From contig JACZKP010000065.1 in assembly GCA_014860005.1 (NCBI GenBank), forward strand, positions 62,001 through 126,000: a stretch of 64,000 nt of DNA, given 5' to 3'. Made by a program: the position numbers and the translations under genes. The stretch is from Verrucomicrobiota bacterium. Lineage in GTDB: Bacteria > Verrucomicrobiota > Verrucomicrobiae > Limisphaerales > UBA11358. Below the pieces are notes generated by a model. That model searched no databases and was not told the origin of the DNA. It worked only from the letters and a program-made list of their open reading frames with translations. Positions 16,501-24,294 of this stretch are shown piece by piece. Each line of letters begins with the position of its first letter. Within the stretch, counting starts at the first letter, position 1.

Positions 16501-18947
16501 AACCGGACGGGAGGATTCTGGTGGGCGGTGACTTCAGCACGCTCGGGGGACAGTCGCGCGCGAAGATTGGCCGGCTCAACAACACCGACCCCGCCACGCA
16601 AAACCTGAGCCGCGATGGCGCCGCGATCACCTGGCTGCGCGGCGGCACCAGCCCCGAAGCCTGGCGCACAATCTTCGAGGCCACGACGAACAACTCGGAC
16701 TGGACGTTGCACGGAGCGGGTGTGCGCATTGCCGGCGGCTGGCAGTTGACCGGAGTTTCCCTCCCATCCACCGCCAGGGTTCGGGCGCGTGGCTTCGTTG
16801 CGGGTGGCGGCTTGGCGGACTGGTTTGCGGAAACCTTTCACGGCAGCCCCGCGGTTAGCCGACAACCCGCCAGCTCGTCCAACAACGCGTTCTCCACCGC
16901 CAGTCTCAGCGTGGTGGCGAACGGCAGCGAACCGCTCGATTACCGTTGGTTCAAGGACGGCGTGCCGCTCGTGGATGGCGGGAATTTGACCGGCGCGTTC
17001 GCTCCCACGCTGGTGATCAGCAATCTGCTCAAGGGCGATGAGGGCTTGTACCACGTTGTGGTTAGCAACGCCTTTAGCAGCGTGACCAGCGCGGTGGCGA
17101 TATTGACGGTCTTGGACCCAGCCATTCTGACGCCCCCCGCCAGTTTGACGCGCAACGCGGGAGAAACCGGCACGTTCAGCGTGACCGCCGTCGGCACGCC
17201 GCCGCTGGATTTCCAGTGGTGGAAAGACGGGGACGCTCTGGCCGGAGGCACGAGCACGACGCTGACCCTCACGAACGTGCAACTCAGCGACGTGGGCGAT
17301 TACCGAGTGGTCGTGAGCAACCGGATCGGCAGCCTGGCCAGCAGCGTGGCGACGTTGAGTCTGAACCTGCTCACCGTCGAAACGAACTTCAATCCTGGCG
17401 CGGGCGGCACGGTTTCGGCGCTGGCCTTGCAGACGGATGGCAAAATCCTGCTAGGCGGATTGTTCACCACGCTGGCCGGGCAAACACGGAACCGTCTGGG
17501 CCGCTTGAACGCCAACGGCACGCTCGACACCAGCTTCAGCACGACGGCGAGCGCGACGGTTTATTCCCTGGCCGTGCAGCCCGATGGAAAAATTCTGGTC
17601 GGCGGGGATTTCACTTTTTTGGCCGGCCAGACGCGCCGCTACATTGGCCGGCTCACTACCAACGGCATCCTTGACACGAGCTTCAACACCACTCTGTTCA
17701 ATCCGCCGCCGGTCGGTTCGTTGGTCGCGCGGGTCCAGGCCATCCTGCTCCAGCCCGACGGCAAGATTATTCTTGGCGGAAGGATATCATTCAACGGCGG
17801 GCCATTCACTGGCTTCATTTCCCGTGTTCACACCAACGGCGCCACCGACACCAGCTTCATCACAACCAGCGGCGTGAGTGGCCCGGTGGCATCGCTGGCC
17901 TTCCAAACGGACGGAAAAATCCTGGCCGGGGGTTTGTTCACCTCGTTGCGCGGAGAAGCACGCAGCCGGCTTGGCCGGCTCAACGCCGACGGCTCGCTCG
18001 ACACCACCTTTGACCCCGGAGCGGACAACACCGTGCTCACACTCGCTGTGCAGGCCGACGGAAAGATTCTTGTCGGCGGTGCGTTCAACGCCATCGCCAG
18101 CCAACCGCGCACCAACCTCGCCCGCTTGAATCCGGATGGCACGGCGGACGCCAGCTTCGCTCCAACTGTAACCGGGGGTAACGCCGGTGTTTACTCGCTC
18201 GCGCCGCAAACCGATGGCAGGATTCTGTTGAGCGGCCTGTTTTCTTCCGTCGCCGGTCAATCGCGCGCCAACCTTGCACGGCTCAATGCCGACGGCACGT
18301 TGGACGCCAGCTTCAATCCGGGCGCGAACAACTACGTCTATGGTCTCGCCATCCAGCCCGACGGAAAGATTCTGGCGGGCGGCGACTTTACGCAGTTGGC
18401 TGGACAGTCGCGCAGCCGCATCGGCCGGCTGAATCCCACCGAGCCGGCGACGGACAGCTTGAACTACGACGGCTCGACCGTCACCTGGCAGCGTGGCGGC
18501 TCCAGTCCCGAAGTGTGGCGAACCAGCTTGGAGTTTTCCACCAACCTCAACAACTGGAGCATACTCGGCAACAGCTCACGAACCACTGGTGGCTGGGAAC
18601 TCGGCGGACTTGATTTGTTGCCCAAGGGCCGGATTCGCGCTCGCGGCTACGCCGCTGGCGGGGCCTTCAACGCTTCCGGCTGGTTTCTGGAGCGGACCTT
18701 GACCGTTGACCCACTCGTGCCACCAATGATCCTCACCAGCGATGGCAACTTCGGATTCCGCACGAATCTGTTTGGTTTCAATCTCTCTGCGTTGGGCGGC
18801 CAGATCGTGGTCTTCGAGTCCTCGACCGATTTACAGAACTGGCAACCGCTCCAAACCAACACGCTCGACGGGGCTCAGTTTTACTTCACCGATCCTGAAT
18901 CCTCCAACGCGCCTTCCCGTTTCTATCGCGCACGACTTTTGCCGTAG
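13563..18947 (+). CDS. Giant secreted delta-60-repeat / Ig-like protein with three seven-repeat blocks
   Basis: The protein has about 1794 residues. Start at ATG 13563 (or the ATG nine bases later) places a signal-like stretch (FLALLPTIFFTGAWCAEG) near the N-terminus; the upstream frame from 13449 is not convincing. The delta-60 repeat motif (LAVQxDGKILVGGxFTxLGGQxRxxIGRLNxDGTLDxxFNPGA) occurs 21 times, in three blocks of exactly seven, at roughly residues 50-395, 667-1010 and 1270-1625. Each block is followed by a stalk domain beginning TWLRGG(T/S)SPE. The first two are followed by pairs of Ig-like domains (PLSYQWLREG, PPLAYQWRKEG and similar). The last about 80 residues (FGFNLSALGGQIVVFESSTD) form a small C-terminal domain frequent in exported verrucomicrobial proteins. 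It is expected to be a surface or extracellular adhesive or scaffold protein. No enzymatic motif is seen. Confidence 0.9.
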   Translation: MARMNIARQQTINRNAEQGLGRFLNAPKRFLALLPTIFFTGAWCAEGQAPLLDDFDPGADGSMSALAVQADRKILVGGAFTTLRGQIRNRIGRLNPDGTLDNGFNPGANGSVYALAVQTDGKIVVGGQFTMLGGQPRTNIARLNADGTLDGTFNPSVTGNSQAHVACLAIQADGGILVGGSFTALGGQPRMMIGRLNADGTVDSTFNPGAGNYVYSLAVQPDGKIIVGGWFTSLGGQPRNSLGRLDPDGTLDSTFTSGVGGATFPEVTALAVQADGKILVGGWFGTLGGFSREGIGRLNADGTLDEIFNPGTKNRVRSFALQADGRIVTAFAYYPPDGTATRHYIGRVNADGTLDSFYVGANDTLYALALQPDGKILVGGLFTNLRNRIARLNNTGPATEGVSHDGSTITWLRGGTSPEVWHTSFAVSTNGADWTELGAGGRLPAPPGGVSPGWELPNAMLSPGARLRARGWTTSGQFNGSSWFAESYGGFPFFATQPVSRTNSAGTVATFSAVAGVTPPLSYQWLREGQPLANAGNISGAQASTLTVSNVFGADAARYAVVVSNAYGSVTSAVARLTVLDPIVVTSPTNLMRNVGETATFTVTPLGTPPLAYQWRKEGVVLSGATASALSLTNVQRVDAGWYDVDVSNAYGSVTSAPATLSVNLATLDSTFNPGASAAVNSVAVQADGRVLVGGAFTTLGGQPRSYLGRLNANGTLDSTFNPGAGGSVSCLAMQTDEKILVGGAFTSLAGQACNRIGRLNPDGTLDIAFNPGANATVRSLALQTDGKILVGGNFTTLGGQSRNYLGRLNSDGTLDDSFNPGASDYVRALAVQPDGKILVGGYFSTLLGQSRSRIGRLNADGSLDDSFNPGASSTVYSIAVQADGQLLVGGYFSTLGGQPRMMIGRLNADGTLDSGFNPGADLDVYSLAVQADGKILAGGYFSTLGGQPRSRIGRLNADGTLDSTFNLGASSYAYALALQPDGRILVGGDFSTLGGQSRAKIGRLNNTDPATQNLSRDGAAITWLRGGTSPEAWRTIFEATTNNSDWTLHGAGVRIAGGWQLTGVSLPSTARVRARGFVAGGGLADWFAETFHGSPAVSRQPASSSNNAFSTASLSVVANGSEPLDYRWFKDGVPLVDGGNLTGAFAPTLVISNLLKGDEGLYHVVVSNAFSSVTSAVAILTVLDPAILTPPASLTRNAGETGTFSVTAVGTPPLDFQWWKDGDALAGGTSTTLTLTNVQLSDVGDYRVVVSNRIGSLASSVATLSLNLLTVETNFNPGAGGTVSALALQTDGKILLGGLFTTLAGQTRNRLGRLNANGTLDTSFSTTASATVYSLAVQPDGKILVGGDFTFLAGQTRRYIGRLTTNGILDTSFNTTLFNPPPVGSLVARVQAILLQPDGKIILGGRISFNGGPFTGFISRVHTNGATDTSFITTSGVSGPVASLAFQTDGKILAGGLFTSLRGEARSRLGRLNADGSLDTTFDPGADNTVLTLAVQADGKILVGGAFNAIASQPRTNLARLNPDGTADASFAPTVTGGNAGVYSLAPQTDGRILLSGLFSSVAGQSRANLARLNADGTLDASFNPGANNYVYGLAIQPDGKILAGGDFTQLAGQSRSRIGRLNPTEPATDSLNYDGSTVTWQRGGSSPEVWRTSLEFSTNLNNWSILGNSSRTTGGWELGGLDLLPKGRIRARGYAAGGAFNASGWFLERTLTVDPLVPPMILTSDGNFGFRTNLFGFNLSALGGQIVVFESSTDLQNWQPLQTNTLDGAQFYFTDPESSNAPSRFYRARLLP

Positions 18948-18966
18948 TTCTCAGGCCGTCGTGCAA

Positions 18967-18982
18967 AGCCGTTGAAACGGCT
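18967..18982. terminator. Palindromic hairpin after the giant surface-protein gene
   Basis: AGCCGTT at 18967-18973, a GA loop, then AACGGCT at 18976-18982 form a perfect palindrome 20 bases after the stop codon. No T-run follows, so it may be a REP-like element rather than an intrinsic terminator; the following sequence (CCCGGCTTTCACGGGGCTGA) is also partly self-complementary. Confidence 0.4.
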
Positions 18983-19078
18983 GAGGTCGCCGCACCCGGC
19001 TTTCACGGGGCTGAAGCGCGGAGCCAAAAGTCAGGCTTGCAATCCCGGTCACATCGGAGTGAGATGGCCCCGGCGAGT

Positions 19079-20752
19079 ATGAAAACTACCGGGGCTTCTC
19101 TTATTGGGATCGTTACACCTCTGGTGCTTGGCTGCATCGGGCTGGGCATTCTGCCGGTTAGGTTGGCGGGCGCAGGCGCTTCGTTGAGTGAACTTGCCCG
19201 CCCCCAGGACGGACGCTCGATGCGCGCCACGTCCACCATGCGCGTGGGCGAAGTGCGCCGCGGCGGAGCCGAGCAGAAACTTGATCCCAAGGCCGATCCG
19301 CGCGGTGATTTGAGCGAGGAGAGCAATTGGGACAATTACCGTGTCGCGCCTGGTACGACGCATGTTCTGATGGATGAAAAAGGCCCGGGCGTCATTACGC
19401 ACATCTGGTTCACGTTCCTTGGTCCCGAACCGCAGGCGTGGGCCAAACAAGGCTCGGCTAATCATCAGGAAATGCTGCTGCGCATCTACTGGGACGGAAA
19501 TGAACGGCCAGCGGTCGAGGCGCCGGTGGGCGATTTCTTCGCCAATTGCTTCGGCAAACGCAGCGAAATCATCAGCTTGCCGGTAGCTGTCGAAGATGCG
19601 GATTCCTACAATTGCTTCTGGCCGATGCCGTTTCGGAAGTCGGCGCGTATCGAGATTGCGAACCAGAGCGACAAACCCATCAGCCTGCTCTATTACAACA
19701 TTGACTGGATCAAGAAACGCAGCCTGCCGCGGAAGACGCCTTACTTCTACGCGCAATATCGGCAGGAATACCCGGTACAAAAAGGCGAGGATTACGTGGT
19801 GCTGGACACCAAAGGCAAGGGCCACTACGTCGGCACGGTGCTGGCCGTGCGCACGCGCAGTCCTTCGTGGTTCGGCGAGGGGGACGAAAAAATCTACATT
19901 GATGGCGAAGCCAAACCATCCATCTGGGGCACGGGCACGGAGGATTATTTTCTATCCGCGTGGGGTTTGAAGACCACGAGCACGCCGTACTTTGGCGTTC
20001 CGTATTTTGATCAGTGGGGCATCTTGGGCGGGCATACCAGCGCTTATCGCTGGCACATTGCTGACCCGATTGTTTTCAACAAGGGCATCAAGGTGACCTT
20101 TGAACATTTCGGTTGGATTTCGCCGGACGAGAATCCTGATTACCGGTCCATGAGCTGGAACGAGCGTGAGGACGATTTCGCCAGTGTGGCGTTCTGGTAT
20201 CAGACTGGCACGCCCACGTTCACCGCCCGTGCTCCGCATGCGCGCGAGCGCCGTTTGCCGGATCTTGAGCGGTTGACCATTTACGCCCGCGACTTTACGG
20301 AAGCGAAGCATCACGGCGCGGGCACGGTTGCCAGCCAGCAACTCGATCTTTACCCCGGTCCGCAATTAATCTACCGCGCGCCGTCCGCGGACAATGCCTG
20401 GCTGGAGATTTCATTCGAGGTGAAGCAGAAAGAACCGCTTCGGCTGCTGCTCAAGGCGACGCGTTCTTATGACTTCGGCAAATACCAGGCCACCCTCAAC
20501 CGTGTGAAGCTGGGCGGGCCGCTCGACTTCTTCAGTGAGAAGGTCGTGGACCATGAGTTCCACCTGCTCGATTTCTGGCCGGACCCTGGTACGTACACGC
20601 TCCGTTTGGAATGTGTTGGCAGGAATCCACGCTCCGAGGGCTATTATTGCGGACTCGAATCGGTGCGCCTGCGCGAACGCCGTCCGCGCGTCGCTGACTA
20701 TGGCCATGACCGCGAGAAAGACTGGCGCGAGAATCCAAGGCTCTATCGCTGA
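19079..20752 (+). CDS. Exported DUF2961 / GH172-family glycoside hydrolase
   Basis: The protein has 557 residues when started at ATG 19079, which gives a signal peptide (MKTTGASLIGIVTPLVLG); ATGs at 19064 and 19037 are in frame upstream. The DUF2961 signature runs through residues 75-420: ESNWDNYRVAPGTTHVLMDE at the start, PGVITHIWFTF, RIYWDGNERPAVEAPVGDFF, YYNIDW, and GTGTEDYFLSAWG with E288. GH172 enzymes characterised elsewhere act on difructose dianhydrides or alpha-D-arabinofuranosides and use two glutamates; E288 is a good candidate for one. A beta-sandwich C-terminus follows (FGKYQATLNRVKLGG). The enzyme probably degrades an extracellular furanoside-containing glycan. It lies in a run of exported proteins. 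Family confident, substrate inferred. Confidence 0.85.
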   Translation: MKTTGASLIGIVTPLVLGCIGLGILPVRLAGAGASLSELARPQDGRSMRATSTMRVGEVRRGGAEQKLDPKADPRGDLSEESNWDNYRVAPGTTHVLMDEKGPGVITHIWFTFLGPEPQAWAKQGSANHQEMLLRIYWDGNERPAVEAPVGDFFANCFGKRSEIISLPVAVEDADSYNCFWPMPFRKSARIEIANQSDKPISLLYYNIDWIKKRSLPRKTPYFYAQYRQEYPVQKGEDYVVLDTKGKGHYVGTVLAVRTRSPSWFGEGDEKIYIDGEAKPSIWGTGTEDYFLSAWGLKTTSTPYFGVPYFDQWGILGGHTSAYRWHIADPIVFNKGIKVTFEHFGWISPDENPDYRSMSWNEREDDFASVAFWYQTGTPTFTARAPHARERRLPDLERLTIYARDFTEAKHHGAGTVASQQLDLYPGPQLIYRAPSADNAWLEISFEVKQKEPLRLLLKATRSYDFGKYQATLNRVKLGGPLDFFSEKVVDHEFHLLDFWPDPGTYTLRLECVGRNPRSEGYYCGLESVRLRERRPRVADYGHDREKDWRENPRLYR

Positions 20753-20878
20753 AGCAGCGGGAGGCGGATGCCGAGCAATGTGCTCAATCTGCGGACGCTT
20801 CGATTTTCTGCTGTCCCTGATGCGCGGCTTGCGAAACAATGCCCGCCGTCAATTTGAATTGAATCCTGAACAAGCTCC

Positions 20879-21883
20879 ATGAACCCCCCAAAAACCAAAG
20901 ACACCGCCACCAGCCGCTGGCTCTCTTACCGCCCCGAAATCAAGGTGTTCGATTGCACCATCCGCGACGGTGGGTTGATGAACAACCACCACTTCGACGA
21001 CCAAACCGTGAAGACCGTGTATCAAGCCTGTGTGGCTGCGGGTGTGGATTACATGGAACTGGGCTACAAGGCTTCGCGCAAAGGCATCAAGCAGGGCGAA
21101 CACGGTTGTTGGAAATACTGCCTGGAAGAGGATCTGCGGCGAATTGTCGGCGACAATCCGACGGACCTGAAGCTTACCGTCATGGCCGATGCCGAGCGGT
21201 GCGATTATCATGAGGACATTCCACCCAAGAAGGAGTCGGTCGTGGACATGATCCGTGTGGCGACCTACATCACTCAAATTCCCACCGCGCTCGACATGGT
21301 CAAGGACGCGCACGACAAGGGCTACGAAACCACCGTCAACCTGATGGCCGTTTCCACCGTGCCGGATCGCGAGTTGGACGAGGGCATGGAAATGCTGGCG
21401 ACCTCCGAAGCGAAAGCGATTTACGTGGTGGACAGCTTTGGCGCGCTTTACAGCGAGCAGGTGCATTTTCTGGTGGAGAAGTATCTGGGCTATTGCCGGC
21501 CAACCGGCAAGGAAGTGGGGGTTCACATGCACAACAACATGCAGCTCGCTTACGCAAATACCATTGAGGGTATAGTCAAAGGCGCGAACTTTCTCGACGC
21601 CACGATGGCGGGCCTGGGCCGCGGCGCCGGCAATTGTCCCATGGAATTGCTGCTCGCCTTCCTGCATAATCCCAAATACGAGTTCCGGCCGGTGCTCGAC
21701 TGTGTGCAGAATCACATCGAACCCATGCGCGCAAAACTGCTCTGGGGTTACGATCTGCCCTATCTGCTCACCGGCATGCTCAATCAACATCCGCGCACTG
21801 CCATCCGGTTCAAGGAGGCGGAACTCAAGGGTGCAAAAGGTGATGTCCTGGAGTTTTACGACACGGTGACGGCGGAAAGCTGA
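20879..21883 (+). CDS. DRE-TIM aldolase-like enzyme (HMG-CoA lyase / 4-hydroxy-2-oxovalerate aldolase superfamily)
   Basis: The protein has 334 residues. The N-terminal motif KVFDCTIRDGGLMNNHHF provides the catalytic Asp-Arg of DRE-TIM metallolyases. VGVHMHNNMQLAYANT supplies the His-x-His metal ligands, and LGRGAGNCPMELLL is the conserved glycine-rich phosphate/cofactor loop. The TIM barrel spans residues 20-290. The enzyme should cleave or form a C-C bond in a 2-oxo or acyl substrate with a divalent metal. The partner acetaldehyde dehydrogenase expected for a classical 4-hydroxy-2-oxovalerate aldolase is absent, so this belongs to the stand-alone aldolase_cat-containing group whose substrate is not established. 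It starts at ATG 20879, 126 bases after the GH172 stop. Confidence 0.8.
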   Translation: MNPPKTKDTATSRWLSYRPEIKVFDCTIRDGGLMNNHHFDDQTVKTVYQACVAAGVDYMELGYKASRKGIKQGEHGCWKYCLEEDLRRIVGDNPTDLKLTVMADAERCDYHEDIPPKKESVVDMIRVATYITQIPTALDMVKDAHDKGYETTVNLMAVSTVPDRELDEGMEMLATSEAKAIYVVDSFGALYSEQVHFLVEKYLGYCRPTGKEVGVHMHNNMQLAYANTIEGIVKGANFLDATMAGLGRGAGNCPMELLLAFLHNPKYEFRPVLDCVQNHIEPMRAKLLWGYDLPYLLTGMLNQHPRTAIRFKEAELKGAKGDVLEFYDTVTAES

Positions 21884-22204
21884 AGCGAAAGAATCCAGTT
21901 GAACCGCAGGCCGAGCGACCCGGACGAAATTGGGGCCACCCGCGTGCGGAAGGCAGCGACCGTTTCCTTGAGCCTGATTCGCAATACCTTCCGCCTCCTC
22001 ACGTCGTCGGCTACGGTTCAGGGGTTCAAAGCGCGAATTTTCAGTTCCGGGCAATTCTCTCCCTGAGCCAGCACCGGGATTACCATCCTCGTTTCAGGGC
22101 GGCTGAGCATTTCTCGTGATTGCCTCCACATCCGTTCGTGGTTAACGTCCGCACGTTGAATCCGTCGCGCCTGTGCTGCGACGACTTGTCACCAAAATTT
22201 TGCT
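21884..22204. other. Intergenic region before dapL
   Basis: A 321-base stretch between the aldolase-like gene and dapL. I see no gene, no strong hairpin and no recognisable repeat. The 22196-22202 segment (AATTTTG) leading into the dapL ATG is AT-rich and may be unstructured for initiation. Confidence 0.4.
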
Positions 22205-23443
22205 ATGGCCCTACTCAACGAAAATTACCTTAAACTCAAAGCCGGTTACCTCTTCCCCGAGATCGGTCGCCGCGTGAAAGCCTTTTGCGACGCCAATCCC
22301 GAAGCCGCCAAACGCCTCATCCGTTGCGGCATTGGCGACGTCACCGAGCCGCTCCCGTCCGCCGTGATCGCCGCGATGCATAAAGCCGTGGACGAAATGG
22401 CGTCGCGCGACACGTTCAAAGGCTACGGCCCGGAGCAAGGTTACGAGTGGCTGCGCGCGGCCATTGCGCAGAATGATTTCCGCGACCACGGCCTCGACGT
22501 GGCGGACGACGAGGTTTTCGTCAGCGATGGTTCCAAGTGCGATTGCGGCAGCATTCTCGACATCCTCAACGACAAAAACAAAATCGCCATCAGCGATCCC
22601 GTATATCCCGTTTACGTGGATACGAACGTGATGGCCGGCCACACCGGTCCAGCCAACGAAGCGGGCGCTTACGGCAAGATTGTTTACCTCCCGTGCAAAC
22701 CGAGCAACGGCTTCATCCCCGAGCCGCCGAAGAAGCACGTGGACGTGATCTATCTCTGCTCGCCCAACAATCCGACCGGCGCGGTCGCCACACGCGAGCA
22801 GCTCGAAGCATGGGTGAAATACGCGCTCGAACACAAAGCCGTGATTTTGTTCGACGCGGCCTACGAGGCATACATCACTGACTCGGCGATTCCGCACAGC
22901 ATCTACGAAATTCCCGGCGCGCGGGAATGTGCTATCGAATTCCGCAGCTTCTCGAAGAACGGCGGTTTCACCGGCACGCGCTGCGCATTCACCGTCGTGC
23001 CCAAAACGCTCAACGCCTACACCAAGTCTGGCGAAGCGAAACCGTTGCACCCGCTGTGGTCGCGCCGCATGACCACGAAGTTCAACGGCGTGAGCTACAT
23101 CGTGCAACGCGCCGCCCAAGCACTTTATTCCCGCGAAGGCAAGGCGCAGGTGAATGCGCTCATCGCCCATTATCTCGGCAACGCCGAAATCCTGCGCAAA
23201 GGCGCAAAGAAAGCCGGCCTGAAAGTTTTCGGCGGCGTGAACGCACCTTACATCTGGGTGCGCACCCCGAAAGGCGTCACAAGCTGGCAGGCATTCGATA
23301 AGATTCTGGCCGAAGCGAACGTGGTCATCACGCCCGGCAGCGGCTTTGGCTCGAAGGGCGAAGGCTATTTTCGAATCAGCGCCTTCAACAGCCGCCCCAA
23401 CGCGGAAGCAGTTGCAAGCAGATTGCAGGATTTTAAGTGGTAA
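22205..23443 (+). CDS. dapL: LL-diaminopimelate aminotransferase
   Basis: The protein has 412 residues, the standard DapL length. It converts tetrahydrodipicolinate plus glutamate to LL-2,6-diaminopimelate in one step, for lysine and peptidoglycan. The N-terminus [20 protein letters not shown] and the [20 protein letters not shown] segment are diagnostic. Fold-type I PLP features are DAAYEAY (D217 and Y220 near the ring) and the Schiff-base lysine K251 in [13 protein letters not shown]. This pathway is typical of Verrucomicrobiota, Chlamydiae, cyanobacteria and plants, so it supports the lineage call. No other dap genes are adjacent. The start ATG 22205 is the only one giving the full N-terminal motif. 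Confidence 0.95.
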   Translation: MALLNENYLKLKAGYLFPEIGRRVKAFCDANPEAAKRLIRCGIGDVTEPLPSAVIAAMHKAVDEMASRDTFKGYGPEQGYEWLRAAIAQNDFRDHGLDVADDEVFVSDGSKCDCGSILDILNDKNKIAISDPVYPVYVDTNVMAGHTGPANEAGAYGKIVYLPCKPSNGFIPEPPKKHVDVIYLCSPNNPTGAVATREQLEAWVKYALEHKAVILFDAAYEAYITDSAIPHSIYEIPGARECAIEFRSFSKNGGFTGTRCAFTVVPKTLNAYTKSGEAKPLHPLWSRRMTTKFNGVSYIVQRAAQALYSREGKAQVNALIAHYLGNAEILRKGAKKAGLKVFGGVNAPYIWVRTPKGVTSWQAFDKILAEANVVITPGSGFGSKGEGYFRISAFNSRPNAEAVASRLQDFKW

Positions 23444-23578
23444 AGGAAAGGCAGGGGAATGTTCGGCAAGTTATCAAACCCGCAAGCCAACTCATTTATA
23501 CCCCTCAACCTTCAAACCTGTGGGACTGCATTGGATTCGTTTCTTGAATGCTCAGCTAGAGCCTCGTGACCTCGGCTG

Positions 23579-24190
23579 CTACGGGCGGAGAAGATTCACG
23601 AGGGATTTCATCTTGCGCAGTTTCTCCAGCGCGTGATGCAGCCGGGACTTGACCGTGCCGAGAGACAGGCCGAGCGCAGCGGCGATTTCGGACAACGAGG
23701 CCTCTTCATAGAAGCGCAGCAACACCACCTCCTGATGCTTCGGCGGGAGTGTATCAATGGCCGCCCGCATCCGGGCCGCCTGTTCCTGCCGCACCAGATT
23801 CTCCGCCGGCAGAGGCCGTGCATCCGGCAAACGCTCCAGGCTCGATTCTCCAGCGTCCCGCTCGCTTTGCGGCAACCCGGCCAGCGTCACCGGACGGGAG
23901 CGCGCCCGCCGCACCGTCTTCTGGAAACGGTGAACGAGGATGGCGTAGAGCCAGGTGGAAAAGCGGCACGAGCCGTCAAAGCGAGCGATGCTTTTCCAAC
24001 CTTCGATGAGGGTTTCGGCGGCAAGGTCCTCGGCAGTGGTGGGATCGTGGCAGAGCGCGACGGCCTGACGGAACAAGCGCTCTTCGCTGGCTTGCGCCAG
24101 TTCGCAATACGCGTCCGCCTCGCCGGCTCGGGCGCGAGCCAGAAGGTCCGCGGACTCAGACAGGCCTGGTCGCTCTTCCGTAATGATCAC
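23579..24190 (-). CDS. ECF-type RNA polymerase sigma factor
   Basis: The protein has 203 residues. Region 2 (about residues 25-95) contains AEDLAAETLIEGWKSIARFDG and STWLYAILVHRFQKTVRRAR, the -10-recognising helices. Region 4 (about 140-195) contains LPPKHQEVVLLRFYEEASLSEIAAALGLSLGTVKSRLHHAL, the -35-binding helix-turn-helix. It follows kinase 1 by 104 bases on the same strand. No anti-sigma gene is adjacent, so control by the kinase is possible but inferred. It differs from the four other sigma factors here, which are about 250 residues and share a VFVTTHWSVVL-type N-terminus. Confidence 0.92.
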   Translation of the reverse strand: MIITEERPGLSESADLLARARAGEADAYCELAQASEERLFRQAVALCHDPTTAEDLAAETLIEGWKSIARFDGSCRFSTWLYAILVHRFQKTVRRARSRPVTLAGLPQSERDAGESSLERLPDARPLPAENLVRQEQAARMRAAIDTLPPKHQEVVLLRFYEEASLSEIAAALGLSLGTVKSRLHHALEKLRKMKSLVNLLRP

Positions 24191-24294
24191 CCACTTATCA
24201 ATTCCCCTCGCGGTCGGAAAGGTTCAAAGAGAATGCCCATTAAGCAGTGGTCGTGAATGATGAAATTGCTGCGTGTTCAATTAGCGGTTCGATT

